Below, in pieces: positions 59,518 to 64,000 of a stretch of 64,000 nucleotides of DNA; the first letter of the stretch is position 1, and every line of letters starts with the position of its first letter. The position numbers and the translations under genes are program-made. The stretch spans positions 496,001 through 560,000 of the forward strand of contig CM065313.1 in assembly GCA_033032175.1 (NCBI GenBank), given 5' to 3'. Below the pieces are notes generated by a model that saw only the letters and a program-made list of their open reading frames with translations, was not told the origin of the DNA and ran no database searches. Source of the stretch: Saturnia japonica (taxonomy: Eukaryota > Arthropoda > Insecta > Lepidoptera > Saturniidae).

Positions 59518-59947
59518 TAATTATTGTAGCAACAATGAAATTAAGTAATTTGAACCACAGAACGCTAACTGCGCCCTATTTCGTTATGTATTCACTGGAG
59601 ATTAATCACTCATTGTGTTCGGAATTAGCTTGAATTTTCGTGCAGTAACACAGTTATTTAATTATTTCATATTCCACTCGACAATAATGTTATTAAAAGC
59701 TTCGTGTAAAAACCAATCGATTTAAATTACATCATCATTTGTAACAAAAACAAATTATAAATATGGCAAATAGTTTTAAAGTTAAAAGTTTATTGGAAAT
59801 GATTTCATTTTAAACTTTATCGAATTTTAACAAATATTGATTTATTTATTCAAAAGAAATTGGTTATACATTATTTACTTTTATAATAACTGAAATCCAG
59901 TTCAGATACGCGAACATATTATTACCCGCACCCACCCAATATAATAT
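59518..59947. other. Unannotated AT-rich stretch
   Basis: Nothing recognised between the DD41D transposon and mariner copy 3. Confidence 0.3.
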
Positions 59948-61027
59948 TAGGTCCTTCATATGAAATTAGCGTTTTGTAGTACCTACTGACCACTTTGATC
60001 TGAAATATCTCCTCTTTGGTTAAGAATTCCAAATTCAAATTTATAAATTCATTTAGATGGTCCATTTGAATTTTGAAAATCGTCATTCATTTGTTTTTTC
60101 CTCATTATTTTTTTCTTTGGCATTGCTAATTACCGCACAATGGAAAACATGAAATATCGGTATATTTACGAGTACGAGTTCTACCGTGGCACCAGTGCTG
60201 CAGAAACAGCTCGAAGGATTAATGATGTGTACGGCGCTCGTGTCGCAAAAGAAAGCACGGTAATAATCCACTTGATGCAAATCGGGAAAGTAAAAAATTT
60301 GAACGATGGGACACACGTCGACTGCTGTGTTACTTTGCTCAACCGACACAATAATGAAGGAATTTTAAATCGAATTATTACTTTTGATGAAAGTGGATAC
60401 TGTACGATAATCGGAAGCGCTCGTCGCAATGGCTCAACCCTGGAGGTACCCAGCCAAATCCTGCCCTAAACGAAAATTGACTCAGAAAAAGTTACATGTG
60501 AGTGTTTGGTGGACTAGCGCCGGTGTCGTTCACTACAGCTTTCTAAAATCTGGCCAAACGATTACGGCAGATATCTATTGTTAGCAACTGCTAACCATGA
60601 AGGAAGAACTAACTGCTAAACAACCGAGATTGGTCAATCGCTCTAGGCCACTGCTGCTTCACGACAACGTAAGACCACACACTGCACAACAAAGAACCAC
60701 TAAGTTAGATGAGCTACAATTGGAATGTCTGCGACATCCACCTTACTCCCCGGATCTTGCTCCAACAGATTACCATTTTTTCCAGGAATTTGGACAACTT
60801 CTTACCAGGAAAAAAAATTAACTCCGATGCGGCATTCCAAACCGCCTTGAAAAAGTTTATTGATTCTCGCCCCCATTGGTTTTTTTAGTAAAGTGATCAA
60901 TTAACTACCTATGGCATAATCGCGTAGATAATAACGGTGTAATAATAATAATAATATATTTTACAAAAAAAAAAAAAAAGACTATATTTCTCCCGTACAA
61001 AACACCAATTACATATTTAAGGAATTA
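59948..61027 (+). mobile_element. mariner (DD34D) transposon, copy 3, internally deleted
   Basis: The left terminus TAGGTCCTTCATATGAAAT at 59,948 matches copy 2, and a degraded inverse lies at 60,997-61,027. The 1,080-bp copy codes for a broken transposase. ENMKYRYIYEYEFYRGTSAA to VAKESTV is joined directly to VIIHLMQIGKVKNLND, so about 60 residues of the second DNA-binding part are deleted relative to copy 2. ITFDESG (first aspartate), LLLHDNVRPHTAQQ (second) and PPYSPDLAPTDYHFF (third) remain; the last two are 34 residues apart, confirming DD34D. Stops and frameshifts are present, so it is not autonomous. Confidence 0.85.
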
Positions 61028-61229
61028 ATATAAAATACTTGTAATTGTGTCATATTAATCTTTTGTCTTGTTCCTCTTAGTTATATTAATTTAATTTAAA
61101 ATATGCTTTGTTATGATATGTGTATGTTATGTTGTGTTATGTTTCAATGTACGAAGCTATGGGAAATGCTGTATACCCCTATAAGTAACATACGCATCAG
61201 GTATATACTACTTATACACAATTGTAATA

Positions 61230-61584
61230 ACTAGCGATCGCCCTAAGGTCGAAATTCGACCAGCGACTTGTTAATCATAGACTATTTTCTGTTTGACATT
61301 TGCAATATGAAACTAAACAATGAATATTATATCACTTGTTATCAATTTTCATTGAGTGACAATAAATATATTTTGGGGGGTCTAAGTTCAATGGCACTGT
61401 TCCAGTTTGGATTCTCAGTATTAATTAATTTTATTTAATATATTAGTAACAGATATTATAAATAAATTTTAGCTTTCTGCACTCCTTCTTCATATAAACT
61501 TTAACCATGCCAAATCTCACAGACTTCCGTGCACGCAATACACTTAGAAAAATATCCGAAGTTTTCTTCTCACGTATTAATATA
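61230..61584 (+). repeat. 'Repeat B' copy 5
   Basis: ACTAGCGATCGCCCTAAGG to CTCACGTATTAATATAA, plus orientation. Its minus strand is open through IREKKTSD, RARKSVRFGM, KVYMKKECRKLKFI, as in copy 2. Confidence 0.8.
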
Positions 61585-64000
61585 ATGTTATTGTTCAATG
61601 TCCAATAAGACTTAACAAGACAATTTTTATCACAAAAGAAACCATTTTCAATGATTCTGAGAGGTTCCTTGGTGTATCTTCGAAGTTGAAGGTCCAACGG
61701 CAATGGAATTAAAATAGGACCACCTTTGAGGTATCCCCTTTCCAACGAACAAAGAATCATCCAAATCCGGTCATAAACGGAGAAGTTATGCCTGAAAATT
61801 CATAAAAAAATAACATTCGAAATGTTGACCTCCTTCTTTTTTTGAAATCAGTTAAAAATATAAGACTTTGCGATTTATATTTTGACATAGACAATATAAT
61901 TCGCAAATCCTATATCTGTTGTTACATAACAAACGTTTATTATAATGCTATTTTTTATTGTTACGGTTAATCAACTTAGTTTAAGACCAGATTAAACTTG
62001 TCAAACGAATAAATGTAGCTAGGGTTTTAGGTTGTACAACAAGCAACATCCGTCAGTTTGCTATTCCACGTAAGTGGGACGATTAACATTATCTATGCAC
62101 CGTGTTTGTTATTGGCTACACATAGCCGTGCCTGTGCATTGCTATAAACTTTTACGGTTGTTTTAGAATGTTATTTTTCCTCTCTCACATATTATTTTAT
62201 GTTACTATATAAAGGAATGAACGTAAAAACCGGAATATGTTCATATAGTTGTATTTTATGTTCTTTGCAAACGTTTCTTATTGATTTTAGCTTTCTTTTG
62301 GTCATAATAAAAATATAATAAAATAGGCCATATAGAACACATGTATTTACATTAATATGTAGGTTTTTATGTCCGTTCCTTTATAGAAATTTTTCATTTC
62401 ATTGTGTACTGAATTGTACAGTTTTTATATTTTTTACGATAAAAGGCTGATATGGAATTTAGCATAATCTATTTTTATATAATAATCGTTATTTATCCAA
62501 TAACGCTTATTAATTTTAGTTACATTGTTAATTACATAAAATCTAAAGTCGTATTCACAATACTCCAGACTAGTATTATATTTACAGCTATAAATGTTAT
62601 CCAAGAATTTCAGTTTTTCCAATCTGGCAACTCTAATTCAATTGTACACCCAAATCACATTGTTCACAAAGGAAGCAGATAATTCACCCTTTTTCTCTAG
62701 AGCATATATACGTTGAATAGATTTGAGCGTCTTCAATGAGATAAAACTCACGGTTCGATGGCTTCAATTCGTTGTTTGATCTGTTAGAATATTAATATAG
62801 AACCTTTTGTGAAGTATATTATATTGAACGGTGGTCTAATATTCTATCGATCACTATGGCTTATAGCTAGAAATGATTATAACCCAATAAGGCATAAACA
62901 TAATACTTATATATTAAGGACCTTTTCGAGCACTTCTCTCTATAACATTAAAACAAACCATAAAAGTAGTAATATATAGTAGTGCGTTTATTTGGAAGTA
63001 TTATCTGTTTATATTTGACTGCGAATTATGTATCTTCGGCATCTGTGTTAATGAATTTGGATTTATATTTTATAAATATCCTGATGTTTTAAGAAATTGA
63101 ACATTGTGAGAAAGAAAATATCAATTATATAGACCTAGATAAATGTTCTTATAAAACTCCAAACTGGAACTTTACCATTCAAAGCACAAAATGTTTAATA
63201 TGACGTAGGCCAGCATATTGATTAAAGCCAAGCTCTCTCTTAGAAATGGCCCTTTGCGTAGTATTGCTACCTTTATAGGTTGCCAATATCCGAAAGGATC
63301 CGTTTGGATCGACGCTATTGCTACATGTTCACACGTGAATTACCTAATAACAACAGAAAGTCTATATTCCACAAGTAAACAAAAAGACAAAAGACTTAAC
63401 AAAATAAATCAATCTTGAGAAATTCTGAACAAAATTCCGGTCCTTTGATTTAGCTATGTATCCAAAAGTATAGCGAATTTATCGAGAATAAAACTTTTAC
63501 TTTCCTTCATCCTATATTTTACGGGTTCTAACATAATGTAGAATTAATTCCGTTGCTTTTCTTTTTGTGTTATAAGGGTACTATTAAAAATAACTCAAAA
63601 ATGTGGTCATATTCCCTGCTGGGTTTGCTTGATTGGAGCCTATTATGATGGTAAAAGAATAACCATCATTATTATAATTTAACTAATTTGAAATAAAAGC
63701 TAATGTTTTGTTAAAAATAATAAATTAAAGGTATTTAAAAGTATCGTTGAAAAGTGTAAGAAAATCGGTTATTGTGAATTGTGAAAAGTGATCACATTCC
63801 GAGTCAACACTTATAATCACATGATTTTAATGGTAATCACAAGGAATTCTTAAATTCCATAATCACAGTGTATATTGCGATATCTAGTACTAGCTTTTTC
63901 TTTTATTTGACTTTATCAAAACCCGATTAAGGATCTGTTGTCTTTCTTGATTTACTCCATTTCTTCCGAACTTCAGGGTTCTTAATTATTATAACTTTCA
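61585..64000. other. Unannotated AT-rich stretch to the window end
   Basis: No gene or element recognised. Plus-strand frames of 76 codons (62,452-62,682, hydrophobic, overlapped by an equally long minus frame) and 66 codons (63,218-63,418) have no motif. GC-richer sequence at 63,275-63,340 is unassigned. Confidence 0.35.

Overview
The window looks like AT-rich intronic and intergenic DNA from an insect, most likely a moth or butterfly (Lepidoptera). The evidence is the set of mobile elements: an RTE-like LINE of the lepidopteran endonuclease-reverse transcriptase type, Jockey-type LINEs, a BEL/Pao integrase, SETMAR/cecropia-like mariners, a DD41D Tc1/mariner element and tRNA-derived SINEs with B boxes. 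There are no bacterial features such as operons or CRISPR arrays, and no rRNA or canonical tRNA gene.

Host gene. The only host coding sequence I can support is a plus-strand first coding exon (16,432-16,516, signal-peptide-like, ending in a strong donor) and a 42-nt phase-1 microexon (18,016-18,057) that joins to it in frame. A GC-richer promoter/5' UTR-like segment with a short uORF lies just upstream. Later exons were not found, so the rest of the window may be a long intron. The gene is unidentified.

Layout. 1-16 kb: SINE, LINE fragments, a decayed Ty3/gypsy-like remnant (5.9-7.5 kb, minus), and a 4.4-kb stretch of degenerate tetranucleotide arrays holding two decayed mariners in opposite orientation (8.05-9.1 kb minus; 10.46-11.72 kb plus). 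16-18.1 kb: host exons. 19.5-24.35 kb: a 4.0-kb RTE-like LINE (ORF1 open, ORF2 broken) nested in an interspersed repeat ('repeat A'). 24-35 kb: mostly unannotated AT-rich DNA with LINE 3' fragments. 35.4-39.4 kb: LINE C-terminus, Jockey-like minus-strand fragment, BEL/Pao integrase and a probable 3' LTR. 40.37-43.24 kb: a 5'-truncated Jockey LINE with a 12-bp target-site duplication. 43.43-44.39 kb: a compact non-coding LTR element (TRIM) with PBS and PPT. 46-48 kb: LINE fragment, repeat A and a probable solo LTR. 49-57.8 kb: copies of 'repeat B', a 3 x 207-bp tandem array, a SINE and repeat A. 58.21-59.52 kb: an apparently intact DD41D transposon with perfect 34-bp inverted termini. 59.95-61.03 kb: a third, internally deleted mariner.

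Most promising observations are the intact DD41D element, the TRIM, and the host microexon lying between the arms of a 25-bp inverted repeat. I found no clearly new multi-gene system. All family assignments come from reading motifs; no database search was run.
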